Position numbers and translations under genes: made by a program
Shown here: positions 56,162 to 64,000 of the stretch, piece by piece
Position numbering within the stretch: the first letter of the stretch is position 1
How the letters are laid out: every line of letters starts with the position of its first letter
Assembly (NCBI GenBank): GCA_963816065.1
Contig: CAWFJG010000009.1
Location: forward strand, 124,001-188,000
Direction of reading: 5' to 3'
From: Roseiarcus sp963816065
GTDB lineage: Bacteria; Pseudomonadota; Alphaproteobacteria; Rhizobiales; Beijerinckiaceae
DNA: 64,000 nucleotides
Notes under the pieces: generated by a model
Databases searched by the model: none
Seen by the model: the letters and a program-made list of their open reading frames with translations, nothing else
What the model was told of the DNA's origin: nothing

Positions 56162-57193
56162 CCTGATTACGCGGTTGGGTCAGCCAGCTTTAGGAGGCGG
56201 TAAGGCATTGGAGGGGTTCGCAGCGCGACGAAGGCGAGGCGGGGGATGATGGCTTTGAGGTCATACCTGCGATTGAAGCGATATTCGAATTCGGCGAGAT
56301 AGCGGGACACATGTTTTTCCCGGACGGCGCGATATGTTCCAACCAACGCGGCCTTCATGTTGCCGAGCACGGTGTTGACCCATTTGAAGGCTGGCGTCTT
56401 TGCGGCTTTCGGCCCACTGCCGGTCTTGATGACCACGTGAGCGCAACCGGCCTCCGAGACGGCTTGGAAACAGGCCAATCCATCGGAAGCGACCTCGGCT
56501 CCGGCGAGGATCGCCGTGCCGGAAAGGTTTCGGATCGCCACTTTGCTGAACGCCGTGACGCGCCGCAGGATGATCTGATCGGGCTTGCCGTCGTCGGTCG
56601 TGGCGACGGCCGCGACGAACGGCGTCTTGCCCTTGGCTCCACGCCCGCGCCGGCCGGAATGAGCCCCGCCGATATAGGCGTCGTCCATCTGGACTTTTCC
56701 CGTCAGTCGCTTGCTCGCGTTGCGCTCCAGCATGACCTGCCCGAGCTTGTGTTTCATCATCCAGGCCGCCGTCTGGGTGACGCCGAGCCGGCGAGCCAGT
56801 TCGAGGCTGGAAATGCCTGTCTTGGACTGCGTGACCTGATAGATCGCCTTGAACCAGAGGCGCAGCGGGAGTTTGCTCGAGGCGAAAATCGTCCCCGCCC
56901 TGACGGACGTCTGCTTGCGGCAGGCGTTGCACTGAAACAGTCGCCGCGTTCCGCGCCTGACGACGCAATGCTTGCGGCCGAGGCAATCCGGACATTCGAA
57001 GCCATCCGGCCAACGCCAGGCGACGAGCGCCGCATGGCATTGCTCTTCGGTTCCGTAGGCTTCGTCGAAAGCGGCCTCGCTGAGGCCTTTCTGAAATTGG
57101 ACCCGATTGCGGGCCATCGCCGAACTCCTTGCAAATCAACTTGTTCGTCTTTGTTCTAGGCGCAATCCAAGCTGACGCAACCGCGTAATCAGG
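56162..57193 (-). mobile_element. IS1595-family insertion sequence, complete with ends
   Basis: A 1,032-bp element. The terminal inverted repeats are 23 bases with one mismatch: 56162-56184 begins CCTGATTACGCGGTTG, and 57171-57193 read from the right end begins identically. Flanks AAAAATAA (left) and AAAAGTAA (right) match at 7 of 8 bases, consistent with the 8-base duplication of this family. The single transposase gene is intact, so the insertion may be fairly recent. Confidence 0.88.
56167..57117 (-). CDS. IS1595-family transposase
   Basis: A 316-residue DDE-type transposase with an N-terminal zinc ribbon (CPDC at 42, RLFQCNACRKQTSVRAGTIF) and a catalytic core: GKVQMDDAYIGGAHSGRRGR (first Asp), AEVASDGLACFQAVSEAGCA (second Asp) and HVSRYLAEFEYRFNRRYDLK (last Glu, Asn). 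The zinc-ribbon plus ISXO2-like core is the IS1595 pattern. The frame is intact and the ATG at 57117 follows AAGGAG. Complete ends flank it, so the element may be active. Confidence 0.95.
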   Translation of the reverse strand: MARNRVQFQKGLSEAAFDEAYGTEEQCHAALVAWRWPDGFECPDCLGRKHCVVRRGTRRLFQCNACRKQTSVRAGTIFASSKLPLRLWFKAIYQVTQSKTGISSLELARRLGVTQTAAWMMKHKLGQVMLERNASKRLTGKVQMDDAYIGGAHSGRRGRGAKGKTPFVAAVATTDDGKPDQIILRRVTAFSKVAIRNLSGTAILAGAEVASDGLACFQAVSEAGCAHVVIKTGSGPKAAKTPAFKWVNTVLGNMKAALVGTYRAVREKHVSRYLAEFEYRFNRRYDLKAIIPRLAFVALRTPPMPYRLLKLADPTA

Positions 57194-57503
57194 AAAAGTA
57201 AAATTGCGGGGCCCGTTCCCTCGGTACACGGCCCATCCGGTTCGCACTCGAGACCGCGGCCCTCCTTGCCCGTCGTGGCGTTCTGCGCCGGACCGTTGCC
57301 GAAGCGGGGTTCGCACGTCTCGGGCGATATGCGCCCTCGCCGGGTCGTTTGAGGTCCGGTGCATGAAAATCCGCTCCTTTCCGATTGCCAAGAGGTACCG
57401 CGAAGTTCGGCGGCGCGAAAGATTTTGCACCTACACTTGGTAAACTCGGCGGCGTCATTCTGGCGGCGCTCGGCGTCCGGATCCTGCAGGGCGCCTCGGC
57501 GAC

Positions 57504-57875
57504 GTGAGGCCGCAGGGGCCGCCCGCCGGGCTCGGCGAGAGCGCCGCAAGCGCGGAGGCGCGGAAGGCCGCGCGGACGAAGCCGACGAAGCGCCATCACC
57601 ATGGCGATCGCCGCCGCGCCCTGATCGACGGAGCCGTCCAGACGATCGCCAGTCAGGGGATGGGCGCCTTGAACCTGCGCCAGCTAGCGGCGCGCGTTCG
57701 GGTCGCCTCCGGCGCGCCCTTCCTTCATTTCGCGAGCCGGGAAGCGTTGCTTGCCGCGATCGCCGGACGGACTCCGCGTGCGCCCGTTTGGGCCCTGCTA
57801 TCCGTCCCATTGCCGCCGGTCGATCAACTCCCGCTCAGGGCGTCCGTGGGTTGGATTTGGCGCCACAGTTTCTGA
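57504..57875 (+). pseudogene. TetR-family regulator, truncated after the DNA-binding domain
   Basis: A 123-codon frame. Residues about 30-90 are a TetR HTH: HHHGDRRRALIDGAVQTIAS, NLRQLAARVRVASGAPFLHF, ASREALLAAIAGR. After IAGR the family likeness stops and the frame ends at 57875, about 100 residues short of a full regulator; the ligand domain is missing. It is likely a remnant. A following peptidoglycan-binding gene is unrelated. Confidence 0.6.
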
Positions 57876-57981
57876 CCCTCTCGAGATCGCCTCCCCGACT
57901 GGCCCTTGACACGGATCTCCGCGGCCATTGGACTGCCGGTCGGCGAGGCGGACACGCCGCCTGCGCCAGGAGATTCCGCCC

Positions 57982-58482
57982 ATGCCAGCCACAATCTCGG
58001 TCGGATCGACCGGCGACGATGTGAAGCGCCTGCAGCGCGTGCTCGCCCGCCAGCTCGCCTGGAACCCGTTCGGGCCGATTACCGGCGTGTTCGACGCCGA
58101 CCTCGAGACGAGCGTCAAAACCTTCCAGCAGTCGAATGGACTGACGGCCGACGGCGTCGTCGGACCATTGACCTGGGCGAAGCTGCCGGCCTACCGCGAG
58201 GCGTCGCCGACCCTCACGCTCGGCTCCATGGGACCGGCCGTCGCCTGGCTCCAGCAGGCGCTCGCCGGCAAGGTCGTCGCCGTGAGCTTTGCGCCTTACG
58301 CGGGCGCGATCGATGGGCAGTTCGGCCCCATGACCGAGGCTTCGGTCAAGTCGCTGCAGAGCTGGGCGCAGGTCCCCGCGACCGGCGTCGTCGACGACGC
58401 GAGCTGGTTCGTCTGGCTGACGCCGGGCTCGGCGCAGCAGCTCACGCTGGAAGTGGCGAGCGGGCTGTTGAGCAACCTGTGA
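57982..58482 (+). CDS. Protein with two peptidoglycan-binding repeats
   Basis: A 166-residue protein of two PG_binding_1-type domains: ISVGSTGDDVKRLQRVLARQ with GVFDADLETSVKTFQQSNGL and TADGVVGPLTWAKL, then LTLGSMGPAVAWLQQALAGK with GQFGPMTEASVKSLQSWAQV and TGVVDDASWFVW. No signal peptide is seen, so its export route is unclear. ATG at 57982 is preceded by AGGAGA. The two domains are the usual wall-binding modules; no catalytic domain is present. Confidence 0.88.
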   Translation: MPATISVGSTGDDVKRLQRVLARQLAWNPFGPITGVFDADLETSVKTFQQSNGLTADGVVGPLTWAKLPAYREASPTLTLGSMGPAVAWLQQALAGKVVAVSFAPYAGAIDGQFGPMTEASVKSLQSWAQVPATGVVDDASWFVWLTPGSAQQLTLEVASGLLSNL

Positions 58483-58495
58483 GCCAGGGAGCCCC

Positions 58496-58520
58496 GGCGC
58501 CCTTTCCGCCTCGGGGCGCC
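58496..58520 (+). terminator. Possible terminator hairpin after the peptidoglycan-binding gene
   Basis: GGCGCCC (58496-58502) and GGGCGCC (58514-58520), a 7-bp stem with an 11-base loop, 14 bases after the stop. No T-run follows. Confidence 0.35.
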
Positions 58521-58770
58521 GAGCAATCCCCGGATCCATATGAGGACGCGGGCTTCGGGAAGCCTTGTGTTCAGGCGCGTCGCCGCTGCGGCCAGAGGCG
58601 ATATGCCGCGTGGCGGATTCCCCGGATTGCGAGCAGAATAACGCTCAGAGCGGGCGCTATCGCCCTTACGACCGACGGGAGCCGAGGAGATCCGCTTCCG
58701 AAACTCCCTGCCTTTACGTCGCGACGGTCGTCGTCGGCGCCTGCCCCAAAACGGCCAGGAGAAAACGACC

Positions 58771-59124
58771 ATGAAAGGCATGGAACGGATGATCCGCGAA
58801 CGCGCCTATCAACTGTGGGAGAGCGCGGGCAGGCCCGAGGGACGCAGCGAGGAGTTCTGGCTCGCTGCGAAAGCCGAATTCGAACGCAGAGAGCCGACGC
58901 GCGAGCGACGGCTCGGCGCATCCGAAGCGACGCGCGAGCACCGGCTCCGCCTACCCGTTCGCCGGTCTGCGGATGTTCGTGGCGAAACGGCCGCGGATTG
59001 GAGAGTGAGACGGCGCGACCCGAGCTTCTGGACTCTGTCCGCGTTCGAGAGCTACGGGCGCGCCCGCCGTCCCGAGGGCGGCGCGAGGCGCACGCCGCTG
59101 GCGACGGCGGCGTCATGCGCCTAG
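58771..59124 (+). CDS. DUF2934 family protein with an extended C-terminus
   Basis: A 117-residue protein. MERMIRERAYQLWESAGRPE with GRSEEFWLAAKAEFERRE is the DUF2934 signature, also in the paralogue at 62604. The family ends near RDPSFW; in the paralogue the codon after DPNF is TGA. Here that codon is TGG, so the frame reads 45 further residues of low-complexity Arg/Ala sequence. The start at 58771 follows AGGAGAAAACGACC, a ribosome site like that of the paralogue. Function unknown; small acidic-basic helix protein. Confidence 0.72.
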   Translation: MKGMERMIRERAYQLWESAGRPEGRSEEFWLAAKAEFERREPTRERRLGASEATREHRLRLPVRRSADVRGETAADWRVRRRDPSFWTLSAFESYGRARRPEGGARRTPLATAASCA

Positions 59125-59491
59125 CCCGCCCGCGATTGCGGCCAAAGGCGACGCGGCCCGGGCGGCCGATCTGGCCCGCGGGCGATCCGCCTTACCCACG
59201 GCGCGCCGGAATGTCACGACGTCGCCGACCTGCTCGCGCGCGTCCTCACCGCCCGGGACGAACGACCGGCGTGATCATTGGATTGATTTTCGGGCTGTAT
59301 AAGTCTGTGAGAGCCTGGCGAACGCTTGCGGCCCTTAACGCATTGTCCAAAGCTGACAAATAGAATCGAGCTGATTCGAACCCCTGTCCGAACCGCCAAT
59401 CCGGGCGGCCCGGCCTTCGGTTGGGCTCGGGCCGAGGCCATGCCTGAACTGTATTCCCGCGCTGCAAATACGTGATGAGAATAGACGCTGG
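59125..59491. other. Spacer with a possible 30-codon frame
   Basis: GTG at 59272 opens a 30-residue frame, IIGLIFGLYKSVRAWRTLAA then LNALSKADK, that would be a small membrane-like peptide. No ribosome site is clear. Nothing else recognised. Confidence 0.25.
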
Positions 59492-59845
59492 GTGCGTCAA
59501 TATGACAAATCGCTATACGTCGAGCGGTCTGACACATCCGACGACGCTCGGGGTAAAGCATGGCTTGGGAACGTTTACGTGACGCTACACTCGCCAACGC
59601 AAACCCCTCTTCATCTCGTTGCTTGGAATGGCCTCGTGCTCGAGCGCGAGGATCGCGACAGGACGACCGATCCAAACTCATCCACGTCGACCCCTGAAGC
59701 CGCCGGAGAGGCCTCCGATCTGGAGAGCTGGTTAGCGCCGGGCCCGGCCGGGGCGCCCGAACTCAGATCCGCAGCCGGGGCGATCGCGGAACGCGCGGCC
59801 CCTGCGACCCTGCATGACGCCGCCTACGCCCTGATGAACGTCTAG
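59492..59845 (+). CDS. Hypothetical protein, weak support
   Basis: A 117-codon frame from GTG: RQYDKSLYVERSDTSDDARG, a middle region with VYVTLHSPTQTPLHLVAWNG, and an Ala/Glu-rich C-terminus. No known family and no strong ribosome site. Its stop overlaps the end of the convergent desaturase gene by four bases. It could be an unrelated or non-coding frame. Confidence 0.35.
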   Translation: MRQYDKSLYVERSDTSDDARGKAWLGNVYVTLHSPTQTPLHLVAWNGLVLEREDRDRTTDPNSSTSTPEAAGEASDLESWLAPGPAGAPELRSAAGAIAERAAPATLHDAAYALMNV

Positions 59846-61014
59846 GAGCTGTGGCGCGGTGTACGGGCGTCGTCGCCGCGGTTCCCGCCATAGGTCATTC
59901 CGCGACCGGGCCTCCTGACGGAGGCCTTGTCCCCGGACGCGGTCGACGACCGCGTCGATAGGGGGCCCGGACGAACAGAGTTCCCCGACCCTTGCGCGAC
60001 CCGCGTCTCGCGAAACGACACGAGCCGGCGCTTGTCCTCATCCCACAGCGCCAGCCGGACGCAGCCAAGGCTGCGCCACAGGGTGAGCCGGCCGACCTCC
60101 TGAAGCGCGGGATGGTCGCGGAGGACCTCGCGTAGCCGATAGAACGGAATGCCGCTCGACAGGTGGTGCACCTGATGCACGCCGATATTGGCGCTGAACC
60201 AGCGCAGCGGCTCGGGCAAGTCGTAATAGGAGCTCGCGTGCAGACCGGCTTCGGGCTGGCTCCAGTCCGCCGCCCTGTCCCAGGTCGTCGCCTCGAATTG
60301 ATGTTGAACGTAGAAGAGCCAGACGCCGGCTGTGGCTGCGATGATCATGACCGGCAGATGGACGGCGAGGAATGGAACGAGGCCGAAGGCCCAGATGAGC
60401 AGGCCCGCCGCAATCGCGATGCCGAGGTTCGTGCTCATCGTGCTGAGCCACGGCATGACGCCCTTGCGCATGAAGCCGAACGGCAGCCGGTTCTCGAACA
60501 GAAACAAATAGGCGGGCCCGATCCCGAACATCACCAGAGGATGGCGATAAAGCCGGTAAATCAGCCGGCCGCGCGCGTTCAGCGCAAAATACTCCCGCAC
60601 CGTCTTCGTCTTGATGTCGCCGACGCCGCGCCGGTCGAGATTGCCGGACGTCGCATGGTGGATCGCATGATTGCGCCGCCAGAAGTCGTAAGGCGTCAAG
60701 GTCAGGACGCCGATCGCCCGACCGACCCAGTCGTTGGCGAGCTTGCCCGGCAGGAACGATCCGTGTCCGCAATCGTGCTGGATCATGAACAGGCGAATGA
60801 GCAGTCCGGCGGCGACCGGCGCCAGCGCAAACGACAGCCCGTAGAGGCCATGATGCGAGGCGAACAGCATCGCCGTCCAGAGCGCGACGAAGGGCGGGAA
60901 GGTCACCAGGAGCTCGAACACGGCGTGGCCTGTGTCCGCGCTTCGGTAGGGGCCGAGCGCCTGCGCCCATTCGCGCGCCGACCTAGCCGCGCCATTCCGT
61001 CCCGTCTCCAACAT
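59842..61014 (-). CDS. Fatty-acid desaturase family protein
   Basis: A 390-residue membrane di-iron desaturase that inserts double bonds into acyl chains. Three histidine boxes: MIQHDCGHGSFLP near 82-86, NHAIHHATSGNLDRRG near 115-119, and GVHQVHHLSSGIPFYRL near 275-280. Four helices, e.g. LLVTFPPFVALWTAMLFASH and GIAIAAGLLIWAFGLVPFLA. A 60-residue basic tail after RLVSFRETR has no match. The ATG at 61014 (MLETGRNGAARSAREW) lacks a strong ribosome site. Substrate and position of desaturation unknown. Confidence 0.85.
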   Translation of the reverse strand: MLETGRNGAARSAREWAQALGPYRSADTGHAVFELLVTFPPFVALWTAMLFASHHGLYGLSFALAPVAAGLLIRLFMIQHDCGHGSFLPGKLANDWVGRAIGVLTLTPYDFWRRNHAIHHATSGNLDRRGVGDIKTKTVREYFALNARGRLIYRLYRHPLVMFGIGPAYLFLFENRLPFGFMRKGVMPWLSTMSTNLGIAIAAGLLIWAFGLVPFLAVHLPVMIIAATAGVWLFYVQHQFEATTWDRAADWSQPEAGLHASSYYDLPEPLRWFSANIGVHQVHHLSSGIPFYRLREVLRDHPALQEVGRLTLWRSLGCVRLALWDEDKRRLVSFRETRVAQGSGNSVRPGPLSTRSSTASGDKASVRRPGRGMTYGGNRGDDARTPRHSS

Positions 61015-61339
61015 GTCGAGAAAACTCCGTCCGACGCGCCGTCGTGAAAAGAGCGACGTCGAACGGCCGGTCGACTGGGCGGTTCGGAGGGATCGTCTGG
61101 ATGACCCTCGCGGCGTCTCGCTTCAGCCTGCTATATAGTGCGGATACGCGAAGAAGCGATGACAATTCGTGCTCCGCTCGCAAAAATCAACCTCCACTTT
61201 TGCAAAGCTCCGGTCCGAGCTGGCCTCCGCCAGGACGCAAAGCCCGCGCAGCCGCGGCGTTCGAAGCTCGACGGCGTGTCGTCGACCGGAGTTGCTCGGC
61301 GGATCCGAAACGGCCCTCGGGACGCCGTAGAGCCCGCGC
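61015..61339. other. Spacer, nothing recognised
   Basis: Between the desaturase start and the L,D-transpeptidase-like gene on the same strand. A short plus-strand frame (61138-61461) overlaps the end of that gene and is not supported. TATATAGTGCGG near 61130-61141 is an AT-richer spot, possibly a promoter. Confidence 0.35.
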
Positions 61340-62329
61340 TCAGGGCGTCCCGCAGATCGGCGCCGGCCGAGGCGGCGGAGCGGGATGGGCCTCCCGATAG
61401 CGCGCCAGGATCGGCTCCAGCGTTCCCTTCGGCCAAAACCTGGGAGCGCCGATGTCCCTGAGGCACGTGGCGTTCCAGTAGAGCCCCGCGCGCGAGGGCG
61501 CTTCGCCCGCCTTGATCGCCCGCGCGACGGCCTCGGTATCGCGCGACTCCGGATAGATGTAGAGCGTCGTCGGATCGTCCTTTGCGATCGCCATGACGGC
61601 CTCGGCGTCCGAGGGCGACCAGCTGGTGCAGCCGTCGCTGCGCCCGGCGGCGTAATTCACCAGCTTTCCGAGCGGAACATAGCCGTCCGGGTCGGCGTGC
61701 GGATTGGCCGGGTCCCTTCGCCGGCAGACGCCCCGAAGCAGGACCGCCGCATGGCCGCCGATGGCGCGATCCCGGGCGTTCGCGGTCTCGCCTTCGCCGT
61801 CGAATTTCAGGAATGCGCGCAGGAGAACCGCGTCCCCTCCCCCGGGGCCGCGGTAATAGCCCTTGAAGGACGCGGCGGTCTCGCCCGTCACATAGGCGCC
61901 GCCTGTGGTCAGTTCGGAATCCATGGCGTTGCCGAAATTCCTCACGCACCGCCGTCCATTGGAGAAATCCGCGACCCCGTCCAGCTCCCGTCCGCCGCCG
62001 TGGCCCACGGAGATCGCGCGGAACGACCCCTCGGCTTCGCAGATGATGTAGAACCGGCGCCCCAGGCGGCTGTCGCCGAGGTCATGGGGCCGCGTCGCGT
62101 CCATGGCGAAGTAGCAGGGATTGCGGACCGCGCCTTGGCTCCGCTTGCGCTGATAGAGCGCGCGTGCGCGCTCCAGCACGATCGGCGCGATCTGCCCGTC
62201 GCCCTCGCCCACATGAGCCTCGAGCCAGGCGGGGACGGCCGGCTGGCCCGCATCCGTGACGCTCGCACTTGTGAGCGCAATCAGCGCGCCGAGGCCGAGC
62301 GAGGGCAGAAGGCCCCATCCAAACGGCAA
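61340..62329 (-). CDS. Secreted murein L,D-transpeptidase-like protein (YkuD_2 type)
   Basis: A 329-residue exported protein. Signal peptide to about residue 28 (LPSLGLGALIALTSASVTDA), then NPCYFAMDATRPHDLG, GSFRAISVGHGGGRELDG, RNFGNAMDSELTTGGAYVTG, and the active-site stretch YAAGRSDGCTSWSPSDA with the nucleophile Cys. This matches the 'murein L,D-transpeptidase catalytic domain' class, distinct from the YkuD genes at 6047 and 42787. The start is ATG at 62329. It probably modifies peptidoglycan. The frame is intact. Confidence 0.78.
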   Translation of the reverse strand: MPFGWGLLPSLGLGALIALTSASVTDAGQPAVPAWLEAHVGEGDGQIAPIVLERARALYQRKRSQGAVRNPCYFAMDATRPHDLGDSRLGRRFYIICEAEGSFRAISVGHGGGRELDGVADFSNGRRCVRNFGNAMDSELTTGGAYVTGETAASFKGYYRGPGGGDAVLLRAFLKFDGEGETANARDRAIGGHAAVLLRGVCRRRDPANPHADPDGYVPLGKLVNYAAGRSDGCTSWSPSDAEAVMAIAKDDPTTLYIYPESRDTEAVARAIKAGEAPSRAGLYWNATCLRDIGAPRFWPKGTLEPILARYREAHPAPPPRPAPICGTP

Positions 62330-62603
62330 TGATTCTGTCTCCTCGATCCGTCCGCGAGAGACTGTCGCCGCGTTGCCGCGATCCGACTCAATTGGCAGTG
62401 TCCGCCCTCACATAAATTCAGAACGGCGCCGGCGCCAGCCCGATGGGCCGCGCTTCCCCCGCGCAACCAACAGGCGTAGAGACTGGAAATACCACCCGCG
62501 GTCGTGCGGCGGCGCTGACGGCGCGACTCGTCACGGGGAGTTCGCCGTCCGGATAGTCGGCGATCGACGCGACGTCGGCCGAAGCCGAGCGAGGAAACGG
62601 ACC

Positions 62604-62822
62604 ATGAGCGCCTCCGAACAGGTGATCCGCGTGCGCGCCTACCAACTTTGGGAACGAGCGGGGAGGCCCGACGACCGCAGCCACGAATTCTGGCATGCCG
62701 CCAAAGCCCAGATCGAGTGCAAAGAGCGGTTGGACGAGCCACGTCGCATGAGCCATTCAGCCGACGTCCGCTGCGAAACGGCGGCCGATTGGGCGAAGCG
62801 ATGGCCGGACCCGAACTTCTGA
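62604..62822 (+). CDS. DUF2934 family protein
   Basis: A 72-residue protein: MSASEQVIRVRAYQLWERAG, RPDDRSHEFWHAAKAQIECK, SADVRCETAADWAKRWPDPN, ending DPNF*. It is the normal-length paralogue of the gene at 58771, sharing the same SADVR-ETAADW tail. The ATG at 62604 is preceded by GAGGAAACGGACC. Function unknown; such small proteins are often stress-induced in Hyphomicrobiales, which is inference. Confidence 0.75.
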   Translation: MSASEQVIRVRAYQLWERAGRPDDRSHEFWHAAKAQIECKERLDEPRRMSHSADVRCETAADWAKRWPDPNF

Positions 62823-62991
62823 CCCGGTCGCGCGCGACCCGCTTTGCGGCTTGGACAATCGGCGATCCAAGCGTGGCTCGCCGGGCGTCGCGCGACAAGC
62901 CCGGCGCCGTCAAAAGCTCTGTGGATCGGATCGGCCGGCTTTCGGTTTTCCGCTTGCCGAATGCATGGAAAACAGCGTATTGGCGTTTTAC

Positions 62992-63006
62992 GTTTGTTCC
63001 TAGTTC
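62992..63006 (+). promoter_or_regulatory. Candidate SOS box (GTTT-N7-GTTC)
   Basis: GTTTGTTCCTAGTTC matches the alphaproteobacterial LexA site GTTC-N7-GTTC with one mismatch (GTTT). It lies 27 bases before the lexA start, so autoregulation is expected. Confidence 0.65.
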
Positions 63007-63033
63007 ATGCGTTTTGGCCGGGAGTTGAGAGGA

Positions 63034-63634
63034 ATGCTGACGGAGAAGCAGAAAGAAATGCTGCTTTTCGTCCATAACTGGATCAAGACAAAGGGCGACG
63101 CGCCGACCTACGACGAGATCAAGGATGGGCTGGGCCGCTCGAAAACGGCGGTTCGCTGGCTCCTTTTGGGACTGGAGGAGCGCGGGTTCATCGTTCGGCC
63201 GGATCACCGCGCGCGCGCCCTCAAGGTGCTGCGACTGCCTGAATTGGAGGCGGCCATTGTGATTCCGCTGATGGGTCAGATCGAGGCGGGGACGCCGGTC
63301 ACGGCGATCCGGTGGCAACTGGGGACGCTGGCCTATCCGGCCGCATTTCTCGCCGGCGGCGACCACTTTGGCCTCGAGGTCCGGGGCGAACTCGATGATC
63401 GACGCCGGAATTCGGGAAAACGACACGGTGATCCTCCGCAAGCAGGACGACGCGGAGAACGGCGACATTGTGCTGGCGGTGATCGACGGCGAGGAGGCTG
63501 CGCTGAAGCGGATCCGCAAGACCGACCGGTCGATCGCGCTGGAGCCGGCCAATGCGGCCTACCGGACGCGGTTCCTCAAGCCCAGCCGGGTGCGCGTGCA
63601 GGCAAGGATGGTGAGCCTGTATCGCCGATATTGA
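63034..63634 (+). CDS. lexA: LexA-like SOS repressor (one frameshift)
   Basis: About 200 residues. The N-terminal winged helix reads LTEKQKEMLLFVHNWIKTKG, APTYDEIKDGLGRSKTAVRW and LEERGFIVRPDHRARALKVL, close to LexA but with the recognition helix altered. The peptidase domain has the cleavable Ala-Gly in MGQIEAGTPV, and, after a break near 63385, the Ser of RGNSMIDAGIRENDTVILRK and the Lys of EEAALKRIRK. It self-cleaves with RecA to release the SOS regulon. The start is ATG 63034 (63007 possible). A candidate SOS box precedes it. The HTH differences suggest a paralogue of the main LexA. Confidence 0.82.
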
Positions 63635-64000
63635 ATCGGCGGCCTTTTGGCCGAACCCTGTCGCCGGGTGTGGGCGGGGCAGGCCCGGCGGTGCCTCCAG
63701 TTCGGCGAATTCGAAAATCGTCGGTCCGTCAGCGCCTTAGGGAGAACGGGTTCGAGCGGGAAAAAGGCGCGACGGAGCGAGGGTTTCACCGTCGGGACAG
63801 CCGGCGCTGTACGCGGATCGGAGAAGTTTTCGAAGGCTGCGGCTCGGTGACTCGACCTGCGGCCGTGTTTCGCCCGGCCCGGCATTTTCAATTGAGGCCG
63901 CGATCATCGTAATTTTGAACGGTGATAAGAATTATAACCAGAATAAACCACAAAAAAAGCCCATGCAGTCGCCTTGCACTGTCAAAGAATTTCTTACGTA
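63635..64000. other. Window end, no gene recognised
   Basis: The sequence turns AT-rich near 63905-63960 (TTATAACCAGAATAAACCAC and a run of A), consistent with a promoter or the edge of another accessory block. The window cuts before any gene. Confidence 0.4.

Noticed and set aside
59370..59400. A tRNA T-arm-like GGTTCGAATC
   Set aside because: No acceptor, D-arm or anticodon pairing could be built around it.

Overview
The window is GC-rich DNA from an alphaproteobacterium, most probably order Hyphomicrobiales (Rhizobiales). Evidence is the tkt-gap-pgk order, a DUF4164 gene next to zapA, DUF2934 and DUF2937 genes, many ABC uptake cassettes with ATGA/GTGA overlaps, and an alphaproteobacterial-type SOS box (GTTT-N7-GTTC) before a lexA-like gene. 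No rRNA, convincing tRNA, CRISPR array or prophage was seen.

Layout. 0-4.7 kb: tkt, gap and pgk (cut by the window edge) on the minus strand; DUF4164, zapA and a 6S-RNA-like hairpin on the plus strand. 4.7-11.4 kb: a repeat element (copy A), an SDR, an L,D-transpeptidase, a duplicated-motif secreted protein, leuA and a fucose-isomerase-like gene. 11.7-17.3 kb: an RND pump with its adaptor lipoprotein, and a fumarylacetoacetate-hydrolase-family enzyme. 17.3-26.5 kb: repeat copy B, a GH51 arabinofuranosidase divergent from a complete sugar ABC importer, a flavin monooxygenase and an ArsR-type regulator. 26.6-34.7 kb: an esterase/creatininase/RidA operon divergent from an NMT1-type ABC importer, a cytosine-deaminase-like amidohydrolase, an FAD dehydrogenase and a quinone reductase. 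This looks like one catabolic locus for an unidentified N-containing compound. 34.8-43.5 kb: clpS, a Rieske oxygenase, a 994-aa fusion of a RelE-like domain, an SF1 helicase and ankyrin repeats, an amino-acid permease and a divergent L,D-transpeptidase. 43.6-48.8 kb: accessory DNA with a cyclase-YHS fusion, a toxin-antitoxin pair with two palindromic operators, insertion-sequence debris, a broken PD-(D/E)XK-like gene and a protein expanded by 156-bp repeats. 48.9-64 kb: an MFS exporter, DUF2937, a PAS-GAF-GGDEF-EAL protein, a DUF4239 membrane protein, a complete IS1595-family element, a truncated TetR gene, a peptidoglycan-binding protein, two DUF2934 paralogues, a fatty-acid desaturase, a third L,D-transpeptidase and lexA.

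Quality. Many conserved genes are broken by single-base frameshifts. They concentrate at about 8.7-36.8 kb, with more at 46-55 kb and in lexA. The protein on both sides of each break still looks like its family, so uncorrected sequencing indels are the likeliest cause. Such genes are listed as one CDS spanning the breaks. The most original items are the RelE-helicase-ankyrin protein, the two iteron-like AACAGGC elements with roughly 11-bp phasing, and the repeat-invaded gene at 47.4-48.8 kb.
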